From: Micromonospora pattaloongensis
Lineage (GTDB): Bacteria; Actinomycetota; Actinomycetes; Mycobacteriales; Micromonosporaceae
Direction: 5' to 3'
Assembly (NCBI RefSeq): GCF_900107255.1
Contig: NZ_FNPH01000004.1
Span: forward strand, 62,001-126,000
DNA length: 64,000 nt
The notes below the pieces were generated by a model. The model did not search any database, was not told where the DNA came from, and saw nothing but the letters and a program-made list of their open reading frames with translations. This document shows positions 49,619 through 57,765 of this stretch, in pieces. The stretch's first letter is position 1; every line of letters begins with the position of its first letter. Both the position numbers and the translations under genes were made by a program.

Positions 49619-50725
49619 TCAGCCCACCAGCTTCACGATCGACACGCCCATCTCCGGTCCGCCGATCTGCCCGACGGCCGTCGGCACGAGGGCCCGGGTG
49701 AAGTAGCCGGACAGGCACCGCTCGGCGCCGCTGCACGGCCGCTTGCCGGTCAGCGACGAGGGGGCCGAGAAGCCCGACATCTCATAGCCGGTGAGCACGA
49801 ACGCGGCGAAGCCGGCGAGGTGGTAGCGGGTGTTGGCGCCCTGGCCGGTGACGCCGTCGTAGACGGGCAGGAACAGCACCCGTCGGTCGGCGCGGGCGTC
49901 GGTCAGCGCCGTCTTGCACGGGCCGGGCACGGAGTTGCCGGTGTCGCCGTCGTACGCGCCGTCGACGGCGACGATGGTGTGGCAGGTGCCGGCGGGGGCG
50001 TCCAGCCAGCCGAACCCGCCGGGCGCGTCCCAGCCGGAGGGCCCGGCCGGGCAGGTCCGGCTCTTGCCGTCCTTGAGGTAGAGGACCCGCTCCGCGCTCG
50101 TCGGCGGGTTGCCGAGTTCGGGGGCGGGCCAGAAGGTGGTGCCGTGGTCGGTGAGTTCGCGCCACTCACACGTCGAGATCGTCACGGCCAGGCCGTCGAC
50201 GCTGCGGGGCGAGCCCCAGGCGGCCCGTGCGCACGCCCCGACCTCGGTGCCGTCGTCGTCGCCGGGGGTGACGGCGGCGGCGAACGTGGCGGGCAGCAGC
50301 GTGCTCCCGTCCGGCAGCCGGGTCGCGGTGCGGATCTCGACGTACGGTCCGGTCGCGGGCGCGGCGCCCAGGCACGCGGTGTGGTTCGTGGCCGGCGGCG
50401 GGCAGCCGGGCAGGGCGCCGCCGCGGCCGCAGACGACGGCCACGGTGGCGGCGCCGTCGGCGGCGTTCGCGTTCGCGTAGCGGGCGGCGGTGGGGGAGCG
50501 GTCGGTGCAGTCGGCCGGGGTGCGGACGCACTCCTCGGCCATCGCCCAGACCGCGGCGTCCGCGCCGCTCTGCAACTGCTCCCGTTCGGCGTAGAGCCGC
50601 CCGACGTCGACGACGATCGCGGCCATCCCGAGCAGGACGCCGCAGCCGAGCACGATCGCGACGGTGGTCGTGACCGCGCCGCGATCGGCGTCGGACGGCC
50701 GGCGGATCCGGCTCAGCCGAGGCAT
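49619..50725 (-). CDS. tadG: TadG-like pilus assembly protein (pseudopilin-type N-terminus)
   Basis: 368 residues. DRGAVTTTVAIVLGCGVLLGMAAIVVDVGRLYAEREQLQSGADAAVWAMAEEC is the TadG/TadE-type N-terminal hydrophobic segment of a pseudopilin. The remaining 300 residues are exported and Cys-rich (about 14 Cys), suggesting several disulfides, with no catalytic motif that I can name. ATG at 50725 overlaps the TadE gene end by 13 bases. Probably a minor pilin or a surface-exposed accessory component. Confidence 0.85.
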   Translation of the reverse strand: MPRLSRIRRPSDADRGAVTTTVAIVLGCGVLLGMAAIVVDVGRLYAEREQLQSGADAAVWAMAEECVRTPADCTDRSPTAARYANANAADGAATVAVVCGRGGALPGCPPPATNHTACLGAAPATGPYVEIRTATRLPDGSTLLPATFAAAVTPGDDDGTEVGACARAAWGSPRSVDGLAVTISTCEWRELTDHGTTFWPAPELGNPPTSAERVLYLKDGKSRTCPAGPSGWDAPGGFGWLDAPAGTCHTIVAVDGAYDGDTGNSVPGPCKTALTDARADRRVLFLPVYDGVTGQGANTRYHLAGFAAFVLTGYEMSGFSAPSSLTGKRPCSGAERCLSGYFTRALVPTAVGQIGGPEMGVSIVKLVG

Positions 50726-51204
50726 GGCATGACTCCCTTGGCGGTGATCGTGACCGCGCCGGTCTCCTCACCGCCGACCATGCGCATGATCGGGCCCAGC
50801 GGGGTGACCGGCTCGAACGGATGGGAGAGCGTCACGACGGCGTCCGCGTAAGGCGCGGCGCCGGCACAGCGGATGGTCTGCATCGTGACCGGGCCGAGCC
50901 GGTCGGTCAGCGCCGTCACGCGCGGCCCGGCGGGCTGGCGCAGCGACTCCGCCCGCGCCCCCTCCCGGGCGGCCTCGGTCAGCGTGATCTGCGCATGCAG
51001 CATCCGACCGAAGTCGATGATCCCGAAGAGCAACAGCAGCAGCAGCGGCATCACCAGCGCCATCTCGACGGCTGCCGCGCCGCGGTCGTGGCCGGGTGCG
51101 GCCGGCCGGACGCCCCGGAGGGAGAAGGGGCGCCCGGCCGGCCGGGTCCGCGGGAACGGGGGCGTGCGGCGCCGCAGCGACGCCGGACACGCCCGCATGA
51201 TCAC
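50713..51204 (-). CDS. tadE: TadE-like pseudopilin
   Basis: 163 residues. A basic 40-residue N-terminus leads to GAAAVEMALVMPLLLLLLFGIIDFGRML, the canonical TadE segment (glutamate at +5, hydrophobic helix), then a short exported part with two Cys residues (TIRCAGAA, VMPCLG). The GTG at 51204 overlaps the Flp stop as GTGA; the ATG at 51198 is an alternative two codons later. Confidence 0.87.
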   Translation of the reverse strand: MIMRACPASLRRRTPPFPRTRPAGRPFSLRGVRPAAPGHDRGAAAVEMALVMPLLLLLLFGIIDFGRMLHAQITLTEAAREGARAESLRQPAGPRVTALTDRLGPVTMQTIRCAGAAPYADAVVTLSHPFEPVTPLGPIMRMVGGEETGAVTITAKGVMPCLG

Positions 51205-51416
51205 GGCCCGGTCGTGGGGGTGGTGGCGCCCACCTCGTCCGCGACGCCGCTGAACATCCCGCTCAGGTTGTCGCCGAGCAGCATCACCGCGGCGATGATG
51301 ACGACCGCGATGAGGGCCACCATGAGGCCGTACTCGACGGCCGTGGCGCCGCGGTCCGCGCGCTCGCGCAACGCGTTGACGAACGACGTCAGGTGCGAAG
51401 AGAAGTACGTGAGCAT
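51201..51416 (-). CDS. flp: Flp-type major pilin
   Basis: 71 residues. The leader of 23 residues ends in DRG, cut before ATAVEYGLMVALIAVVIIAAVMLLG, which has the Flp features (Glu at +5, Tyr at +6 and a hydrophobic stem). A short tail (SGVADEVGATTPTTGP) follows. It is the pilus subunit, processed by the prepilin peptidase of this locus. ATG at 51416 was chosen because AAGGAG lies 5 bases upstream; the GTG at 51422 would overlap that SD. A perfect 17-base palindrome lies just upstream in the leader. Confidence 0.9.
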   Translation of the reverse strand: MLTYFSSHLTSFVNALRERADRGATAVEYGLMVALIAVVIIAAVMLLGDNLSGMFSGVADEVGATTPTTGP

Positions 51417-51433
51417 GGGCACTCCTTCAGATC

Positions 51434-51450
51434 AGCGGCCCCGGGCCGCT
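51434..51450 (-). promoter_or_regulatory. Perfect palindrome in the leader of the flp gene
   Basis: AGCGGCCC-C-GGGCCGCT (51434-51450) lies about 18 bases upstream of the flp start, immediately before the SD. In RNA it would form a tight stem with a loop of only one to five bases. It may set mRNA stability or translation, or be an operator. Confidence 0.5.
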
Positions 51451-51616
51451 CCATGCACACCGTGATCGTCGAATCACGTAGCGACATGAGGATTTCCGGC
51501 ACCGAGGTCGGAGTGTCCCCCCGGACCGCCAGGACGGTTCTGCGCTGAACCCGCTCGGCCTCACCCTGCCGCGGCACAGACTGGGCCCGAGCAGCCAACG
51601 GAATGGGGTGGGGATC

Positions 51617-52846
51617 ATGAAACGACAGCGTCGCGTGGGAGTGCTGGTGGCGATGGTCGCCGCCGCGCCATTGGTGATGACCGGTTGCACCGACAATCCC
51701 ATCAAGAAGGGGGCGCCACCGCCGACCGTCGCGCTCACGCCCGGCGGCAACGCGGCGGACGTCCCCGTGAGCACGGAGCTCGGCGTCTCGGTCACCGGCG
51801 GGAAGGTCACCGAGGTCGCGGTGACCGACGCCAAGGGCGCCAAGGTCGACGGCGTGATGCGGGCCGACGGAGCGAGCTGGCTGCCGGACCGCGCGCTGCG
51901 GTACAGCCAGTCGTACACGGCCCGGGTCACCGCGGTGAACAACAAGGGCAAGACGACGAGCCAGAGCACGACCTTCACGACCATGAAGAAGCCCGCCAAG
52001 CAGACCAAGACCACGCTGTACGTGAAGGACAACGAGACGTACGGCACGGCCCTGCCGGTCGCGGTGGACTTCGACCCGGGGATCCCGAAGGACAAGCGGG
52101 CGGACGTGCAGCGGCGGCTCTTCGTCACCACCGATCCGCCGCAGCCCGGCGTGTGGCACTGGACCGACGACGGAAAGCAGGTCATGTACCGCGCGCCCGA
52201 GTTCTGGCAGAGCGGCACGAAGATCGGCGTGCGCGCCGCGCTGGGCGGGCTGCCGATGGGCAACGGCAGCTACGGCGACAGCGACCGCGGCGCCTCGGCG
52301 AAGATCGGTGACAAGGTGTCGCTGGAGATCGACGGCAAGACCAAGCAGATGAAGGTCTTCAAGGGCGACAAGCTCACCAAGAAGATCCCGGTGAGCCTCG
52401 GCAAGCCGGGCACGCCCTCGTCGAGCGGCAAGATGGTGATCATGGAGAAGTTCGAGTTCACCGTCTTCGACACCACCGGCTCGGCCGACCCGTACGTGAC
52501 GCCGGTCGACGACGCCCAGCGCCTCACCTGGGGCGGCGAGTTCATCCACTCCGCCCCGTGGTCCGTCGGCAGCCAGGGCTACGACAACGTCTCGCACGGC
52601 TGCACCAACGTCTCCCCGGAGGACGCGAACTGGCTGATGAAGGTCACCCACGTCGGCGACCTCGTCACGGTCACCGGCACGGAGGCGAAGCTCGACCCGG
52701 GCAACGGCTGGACCGCCTGGAACATGAGCTGGGAGGAGTACGTCAAGGGCAGCGCGCTGCCGGTGCCCGAGGAGCTGAAGGCGAGGACGGCCCCGTCGCC
52801 GGCCGGCGCGGCACCCGCGCCGTCACCGACCACCGCCGGCCGCTGA
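51617..52846 (+). CDS. L,D-transpeptidase lipoprotein, paralog 2
   Basis: 409 residues, about two thirds identical to paralog 1 by eye. Lipobox MTGC after VAAAPLV; two Ig-like domains; YkuD domain with FIHSAPW and SHGCTN. It makes 3-3 peptidoglycan cross-links at the cell surface. It lacks the APTAAPTG array and ends in a short APAPSPTTAGR tail. Divergent from the flp gene. The ATG at 51617 shares GGTGGGGATCATGAA with paralog 1. A hairpin follows 8 bases after the stop. Confidence 0.92.
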   Translation: MKRQRRVGVLVAMVAAAPLVMTGCTDNPIKKGAPPPTVALTPGGNAADVPVSTELGVSVTGGKVTEVAVTDAKGAKVDGVMRADGASWLPDRALRYSQSYTARVTAVNNKGKTTSQSTTFTTMKKPAKQTKTTLYVKDNETYGTALPVAVDFDPGIPKDKRADVQRRLFVTTDPPQPGVWHWTDDGKQVMYRAPEFWQSGTKIGVRAALGGLPMGNGSYGDSDRGASAKIGDKVSLEIDGKTKQMKVFKGDKLTKKIPVSLGKPGTPSSSGKMVIMEKFEFTVFDTTGSADPYVTPVDDAQRLTWGGEFIHSAPWSVGSQGYDNVSHGCTNVSPEDANWLMKVTHVGDLVTVTGTEAKLDPGNGWTAWNMSWEEYVKGSALPVPEELKARTAPSPAGAAPAPSPTTAGR

Positions 52847-52854
52847 CGCACCGC

Positions 52855-52895
52855 AGGGGCGCCTTGTCATCGAAGACCGATGACAGGGCGCCCTT
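52855..52895. terminator. Bidirectional hairpin between L,D-transpeptidase 2 and the nucleotidyltransferase
   Basis: 52855-52872 pairs with 52878-52895 over 18 bases with two imperfect positions (GGCGCC and TGTCATCG cores) around AAGAC. It ends the + strand gene and lies 11 bases beyond the convergent stop at 52907. Confidence 0.72.
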
Positions 52896-52906
52896 GCTCG
52901 CGTGCG

Positions 52907-53824
52907 TCACACGCCGCGCGCCCGCACCGCGCGCAGCCAGGCGTCGACCCGGGCGACGTCCGGGGCGGCCGGCAGCGGGGTCACCTCCAGCGCCGCGTCC
53001 AGGTCGGCGTGGAGCGACAGCCGCCAGCTCTCCACCTGCGCCCACGACAACTCCCCGCGCCGGACCGCGAGCAGCCGGTCCCGGTGCGCCCCGACGTCGA
53101 CCGTGACCCGCCCGTGCCGCAGCAGGTCCCCGCCGGCCAGCAGCAGCCGCAGCAGGTGCATCACGTGCTTCCACTTCGGCTCCCCGCGCCGGCGCAGGTC
53201 CGCCTCGATCTTCTTGAACTGGCTGAGCACGTAGCCCGAGTACGTCTGGTACACCAGCTGCGACAGAAACGCGCCGCGCAACGCGAGCAGCTCCCGCCCG
53301 AGCGGGGTGACGGTCAGTACGAGGGGGGAGTGCAGCACCTCCAGCAGGTTCGGGTTCGCCTTCAGCGCCAGCTCGCAGAAGCGCTCCACCTCCCACCAGA
53401 ACTCGTCCGGCCCCGGGCCCGCCACGTGCGCCGGCGGTTTCGACAGCGACCAGAACGCCTCCGTCGGGGCCACGTACACGCCGCGCACGTCCGTGTCCGA
53501 GCCGGCCCGGCTCAGCCCGTACGCCCGCGAGCCGACGACCGCGGCGTAGATCGTGTGCCGCGCCACCAGCGCGGGCCCGGCGTCCGGCGCCACCCCGACC
53601 GCCACCTGCTGCTGGTGAGCGCGGCGCAGCGAAAGCTGCCCCCGCGCGCAGGTGACCTGACGGCCGTCGCCGAGGGCGACGAGGTAGTCGTCGTTCCGCC
53701 GTCCGGTGACCCGTCCCGTCGCGCCGCGCTGCACCCGTACCCCGGCGTCGTCGACGGTCGCCGCGCGGAGCACCACCTGGGTGCCGGGCGGCAGCTGTGG
53801 TGGGGGTTGCGATCTCCGGGCCAT
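52907..53824 (-). CDS. Predicted nucleotidyltransferase (YcgL/COG3541-type)
   Basis: 305 residues. VVGSRAYGLSRAGSDTDVRGVYV is the nucleotidyltransferase GS...DxD motif and matches the uncharacterised family with FWSLSKPP and PDEFWWEVERFCELALKANPNLLEVLHSP. An N-terminal beta-rich region (about 1-75) with GTQVVLRAATVDDAGVRVQRGATGRVTG precedes it. The target is unknown; related proteins in phage-rich contexts act on tRNA or proteins, but here context does not help. ATG at 53824 was preferred over the GTG at 53860 because of family length; neither has a strong SD. Confidence 0.82.
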   Translation of the reverse strand: MARRSQPPPQLPPGTQVVLRAATVDDAGVRVQRGATGRVTGRRNDDYLVALGDGRQVTCARGQLSLRRAHQQQVAVGVAPDAGPALVARHTIYAAVVGSRAYGLSRAGSDTDVRGVYVAPTEAFWSLSKPPAHVAGPGPDEFWWEVERFCELALKANPNLLEVLHSPLVLTVTPLGRELLALRGAFLSQLVYQTYSGYVLSQFKKIEADLRRRGEPKWKHVMHLLRLLLAGGDLLRHGRVTVDVGAHRDRLLAVRRGELSWAQVESWRLSLHADLDAALEVTPLPAAPDVARVDAWLRAVRARGV

Positions 53825-54028
53825 CCCGGCATGCTGCCGCAATCCCCGCACCGACCGCACCCGAGATAGCGACTCCCGGTTGACCCTCCCGACCTCCGGC
53901 GCCGCGAAGAGTGCCGGCTACGCCCCCTCGCCGACACGGAGCGTGATGCACAGGCCAGACTCCTCAGCTTCGGTCCCACCTGCCGATCGTCGATGCATGG
54001 ACCGACGACGACAGCCGGGACGAATGCG

Positions 54029-56392
54029 ATGACCGCAGCGCGTTCCCGTTGCCGCGACGAGGCGACGACCGCGCGACGCGTCGACGTACGACCCGTGGCG
54101 GCGGCCGCCGTGCTGTTGCTGCTCGCCGCCGCCTGGTCCGTCCTGTGGACCGCGGACCTGTCGGCTCCGCTCGTCCTGGGCTTCGCCTGCGGTCCGGTCG
54201 CGCTGGTCTTCGCGACGCTCGCCGTGCACCGGGTCGCCGTCGATCCGACCCAGCCCGAGCCGGCGCGCCGCTTCTGGCGGTCGGTGCGGCTGGCCGGGGC
54301 GCTCGCGCTCGCCGGCGGTGTCATCGACACGGTCGGGGTCGCCCTCGACGCGCCGCCGCCCCGCGAGCTGCCCGGGCTGTCGCCGCTGGCGGCTTCGCCG
54401 ATGCTGGTCGCCCTCGTCGTGCTGCTCGCCGCCGTGTTGCGGTTGCCGCCGCGGCCGCGTTCCCGCGGTCACTGGGCCCAGCTCCTCCTCGACGGCGTCA
54501 CCATCCTCCTGGGTGCGGCGCTGATCTTCTGGCACTTCGCGCTGGCCCCGGCGATTGATGCCGGGAGCGCCCCGACGGCCGTCGCCACGGCCCTGGTCGG
54601 GCTGGCCGGCCTGCTGGCGTTGACCGCGCTGAGCAAGGTGCTGCTCGCCGCCGCCGCGCCGGTCGGCGCCGGTGCGCTCCGGCTGCTCGCCGCCAGCCTG
54701 GTCATCGCCGGCACCGCCCCGGCCGCCATGTTGATGCTCGGCGTGCCGGGGCAGCTGCTCGGCGGGGTCTCCGCGCTGCCCGCGGTGGCGCTGTGCGGCG
54801 CCGCGGCGGCCGTTTGCGGGCAGCGGGCCGCCCGACGGCCGTCGGCCGGCACGACGACCGTCGTCACCCGGCGTACCTACAGCCTGCTGCCCTACGGCGC
54901 GCTCGCCGCCGCCGGCGCGCTGCTGGTCGCGGTGACGGCCGGGGAGCTGAGCCGGTCCGGGCAGGTGGTCGTGGCCGGCGCCGTCGCCGTGACCGCGGCC
55001 GTCGTGGCGCGGCAGGTCGTCGGCCTGCGGGACAACGCGCGCCTGCTGCGCAGCGTCCGCCGGCACCAGGCGCGACTGGAGTACCAGGCGCACCACGATG
55101 CGCTGACCCAGCTCGCCAACCGGACGATGCTCACCGCTCGGCTGGCGCAGGCGCTCGCCGAGCGCGGGGGCGTCGCCGTGCTCCTCATCGACCTCGACGA
55201 CTTCAAGACCGTCAACGACACCCTCGGGCACGCGGTCGGCGACGAGATGCTGGTCGCGGTCGCCGATCGGCTCCGCCTCGCCATCGACCCCGGCGACCTC
55301 GCCGCCCGACTCGGTGGCGACGAGTTCGCCGTGCTGGTGCGCGACGCCGATCCGGCGCGGGCGGACGAGGTCGCGACGCGGATCCTCGCCGGGCTCGCCG
55401 CGCCGGTCACGGCCTCCGGACACCAGCTGCTGGTGCAGGCGAGCATCGGGGTGGCCCCGGCGGGCCCCGGCGACGGGCCGGACGAGGTGTTGCGCAACGC
55501 GGACATCGCGATGTACGCCGCGAAGGAGAACGGTAAGGCGTCGTGGTCGCGGTTCGCTCCGGAGATGCGGCAGGAGATCGTGGAGCACGTGCGGCTCGGC
55601 GGGGAGCTGCACGAGGCGCTCGAGCGCGACCAGCTCTACCTGGAGTACCAGCCGATCGTCGATCTCGACACGCGCCGGCTGGTCGGCGCCGAGGCGCTCG
55701 TGCGGTGGCGGCACCCCGAGCAGGGGCTGATCCCGCCCGGACAGTTCATCCCGGTCGCCGAGCGGACCGGGCTGATCGTGCCGCTCGGCCGGTGGGTGCT
55801 GCGGCAGGCGTGCCGGCAGCTGGCCGCCTGGCGCGACGAGTACGGGACGTCCGCGCTCTACACCGTCGGCGTCAACGTGGCCGCCCGCCAGCTCGGCGAG
55901 CCCGGGTTCACCGGTGACGTCGCCGCGGCGCTGCGCGACGCGGGTCTCGCGCCGCACCGACTGGTCATCGAGGTGACCGAGTCGTCGGTGCTCAACGCCC
56001 GGCAGGTCCTGAAGACCCTGCACGAGCTGCACCGGCTCGGGGTCAAGCTGGCGCTGGACGACTTCGGCACCCGGCAGTCCTCGCTCGGACTGCTGCGCGC
56101 CTTCCCGGTGGACATCCTGAAGCTCGACAAGTCGTTCGTCGACGGCATCGAGGACGGTCAGGACGACGAACGGTTGGCGGTGGCCGCCGCGGTGGCGCAG
56201 ATGGCCGCGGCGCTGCGGCTGGACGCGGTCGCCGAGGGGATCGAGAGCGCCGCGCAGGTGGAGCGGCTGCGCCCGCTCGGCTACCGGCTCGGCCAGGGTT
56301 TCCACCTGGCGCGTCCGCTCGCCGCCGAACGGGTCGCCGAGCTCCTGGTCGAGTCGGACTTCTCGCTCGCCGGGCCGGAAACCACTCCCTGA
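54029..56392 (+). CDS. Membrane GGDEF-EAL protein 2 (c-di-GMP turnover)
   Basis: 787 residues. About nine hydrophobic segments occupy residues 22-340. The GGDEF domain (about 360-520) has RLGGDEFAVL; the EAL domain (about 530-780) has AEALVRW and ITVTE-type loops, but loop 6 reads DDFGTRQSSLGLL where active enzymes have DDFGTGYSSL. The key catalytic Glu and Asp residues are kept, so activity is likely but not certain. ATG at 54029; an ATG at 53993 is an alternative. It starts the signalling cluster and is followed by the LuxR-type regulator after 127 bases. Confidence 0.88.
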   Translation: MTAARSRCRDEATTARRVDVRPVAAAAVLLLLAAAWSVLWTADLSAPLVLGFACGPVALVFATLAVHRVAVDPTQPEPARRFWRSVRLAGALALAGGVIDTVGVALDAPPPRELPGLSPLAASPMLVALVVLLAAVLRLPPRPRSRGHWAQLLLDGVTILLGAALIFWHFALAPAIDAGSAPTAVATALVGLAGLLALTALSKVLLAAAAPVGAGALRLLAASLVIAGTAPAAMLMLGVPGQLLGGVSALPAVALCGAAAAVCGQRAARRPSAGTTTVVTRRTYSLLPYGALAAAGALLVAVTAGELSRSGQVVVAGAVAVTAAVVARQVVGLRDNARLLRSVRRHQARLEYQAHHDALTQLANRTMLTARLAQALAERGGVAVLLIDLDDFKTVNDTLGHAVGDEMLVAVADRLRLAIDPGDLAARLGGDEFAVLVRDADPARADEVATRILAGLAAPVTASGHQLLVQASIGVAPAGPGDGPDEVLRNADIAMYAAKENGKASWSRFAPEMRQEIVEHVRLGGELHEALERDQLYLEYQPIVDLDTRRLVGAEALVRWRHPEQGLIPPGQFIPVAERTGLIVPLGRWVLRQACRQLAAWRDEYGTSALYTVGVNVAARQLGEPGFTGDVAAALRDAGLAPHRLVIEVTESSVLNARQVLKTLHELHRLGVKLALDDFGTRQSSLGLLRAFPVDILKLDKSFVDGIEDGQDDERLAVAAAVAQMAAALRLDAVAEGIESAAQVERLRPLGYRLGQGFHLARPLAAERVAELLVESDFSLAGPETTP

Positions 56393-56519
56393 GGCGGGTG
56401 TGGCCGTGCTCCCGTACGGGAAAGGGGTGGTCAGTGGCACAGGCGCTCGATTGGACTGGTCACGGCGTTGGCTACAGGATGGATGCGCGCGCGTGCTGCC
56501 GATTCGATGCGGGGAACTC

Positions 56520-57179
56520 ATGTCAGACATGTCGCCGTTGACCGGCGAGCGGGCGGTACGGGTTCTCTTCGTCGAGGATCACGACATGGTCGCTGAGGCG
56601 CTCGGTCTGGCGTTGACGCAGGACCCCGGGATCGAGATCATCGCGCGCGTCAGGTCGATCGCCGAGGCGGTCACCGCCGCCGGCCGGGAGCTGCCGGATG
56701 TCGTGCTCCTCGACCGCCGTCTGCCCGACGGGGACGGCGTCACCGCGATCCCGCGGTTGCGGGCCGTCGCCCCCGACGCCCGGGTGCTCGTGATCACCGG
56801 CGAGGCCACGGCCGCGGTGGCGACCCGGGTGGTCGAGGCGGGGGGCGCCGGCCTGCTGTTGAAGTCCTCCCGGCTCGACGAGTTGACCGGCGCGGTCCGC
56901 CGGGTGGCCGCCGGGGACGCCGCGTTCGGGCCCGGCCTGTTGACCGGCGTCTTCGAACGGCTGACCGGCCGCGCTCCGGGTGGGCGCGCGCTCACCGCCC
57001 GTGAGCTCGAGACGCTGGCCCTGCTGGCCGAGGGAGCCAGCACCGACGAGATCAGCCAGCGCCTGCAGGTGGCCCGCAACACGGCGCGCAACCATGTCCA
57101 GCGGATCCTGGAGAAGCTCGGCGCGCGCTCGAAGCTGGAGGCGGTGGCCATCGCGCGGCGCGATGGCCTGCTCGACTGA
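56520..57179 (+). CDS. NarL/FixJ-type response regulator with LuxR HTH
   Basis: 219 residues. Receiver with acidic pair near 20-21, phosphoacceptor D65 (VVLLDRRLPDGDG) and Lys in LLLKSS. A LuxR HTH at about 150-215 (LTARELETLALLAEGASTDEISQRLQVARNTARNHVQRILEKLGARSK). No kinase gene is adjacent on its 5' side; the PAS-PAS kinase 590 bases downstream is of the family that phosphorylates such regulators, so pairing is plausible. ATG at 56520 with GGGGAA upstream; the longer frame from 56400 is not used. Confidence 0.88.
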   Translation: MSDMSPLTGERAVRVLFVEDHDMVAEALGLALTQDPGIEIIARVRSIAEAVTAAGRELPDVVLLDRRLPDGDGVTAIPRLRAVAPDARVLVITGEATAAVATRVVEAGGAGLLLKSSRLDELTGAVRRVAAGDAAFGPGLLTGVFERLTGRAPGGRALTARELETLALLAEGASTDEISQRLQVARNTARNHVQRILEKLGARSKLEAVAIARRDGLLD

Positions 57180-57193
57180 TGCAGCCTGCTCGT

Positions 57194-57211
57194 CTGATGC
57201 ATCTGCATCAG
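57194..57211. promoter_or_regulatory. 18-bp palindrome CTGATGCA-TC-TGCATCAG between the response regulator and the ATPase gene
   Basis: The exact inverted repeat lies 15 bases after the response regulator stop. A further direct copy of CTGATGCA overlaps that stop at about 57176-57183, giving three copies in 36 bases. It could be a terminator stem, but the short AT-containing arms look more like a regulator site for the downstream gene. Confidence 0.5.
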
Positions 57212-57268
57212 GCAAAAATGACGTTGCTGCGTCTGGTTGCTTCACCACCTGTTCTTGATATTTGAACC

Positions 57269-57700
57269 GTGGATAAGCAGCCGGCGGTCTACGATGTCGA
57301 GTTCTCCCTCGCCGAGGCCTACAGCAGCGTCGCGGAGGCGCGCCGTTACGTGCGCGCCACGCTCGCCATCTGGCCCTTCGCGGGCTGCCATGACGACGTC
57401 GAGCTCGTCGTGTCGGAGCTGGTCGGTAACGCGCTGCGACACGGGCGGGGACGCCCGGTGCTGCGGCTGTCCGGCATGCGTGACTGGCTGCGCATCGAGG
57501 TCGTCGACGACAGCGAGGTGATGCCGCGGTCGCGCCGATCCGGGGCGGACGGCGGGTGGGGGTTGCACCTGATCGAGCGGCTGAGCACCGCCTGGGGCGT
57601 CGACCCGCGTCCCCACGGCAAGGTCGTCTGGTGTGAGCTGCCCGGTGTGCCGGCCGTCGCCCCGGCCGTCGTGCAGCCCGTTACCGGCGCCGCCGCCTGA
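57269..57700 (+). CDS. RsbW-like ATP-binding protein (anti-sigma regulatory factor family)
   Basis: 143 residues, a single GHKL ATPase domain. DDVELVVSELVGNALRHGRGRPVLRL includes the N box (ELVGNALRHG), and GGWGLHLIERLSTAWGV the G2 box; SDD-like Mg2+ site is VVDDSE. Such proteins bind and phosphorylate STAS partners or inhibit sigma factors; many in actinomycetes regulate development or stress. GTG start at 57269. No SD: the mRNA may be leaderless, since a -10-like GATATT/TATTTG lies 5-12 bases upstream. Confidence 0.85.
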   Translation: MDKQPAVYDVEFSLAEAYSSVAEARRYVRATLAIWPFAGCHDDVELVVSELVGNALRHGRGRPVLRLSGMRDWLRIEVVDDSEVMPRSRRSGADGGWGLHLIERLSTAWGVDPRPHGKVVWCELPGVPAVAPAVVQPVTGAAA

Positions 57701-57765
57701 TCACACGCCGGTGACCTGAGCGACTCTCCGTGGGCGATTCGACCCGCCGTGTGCCAGGCTGCGGT

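Noticed and set aside
53918-56530. 870-codon open frame on the minus strand opposite GGDEF-EAL protein 2
   Set aside because: Shadow frame of Arg/Gln-rich composition; the + strand protein has the expected domain order.
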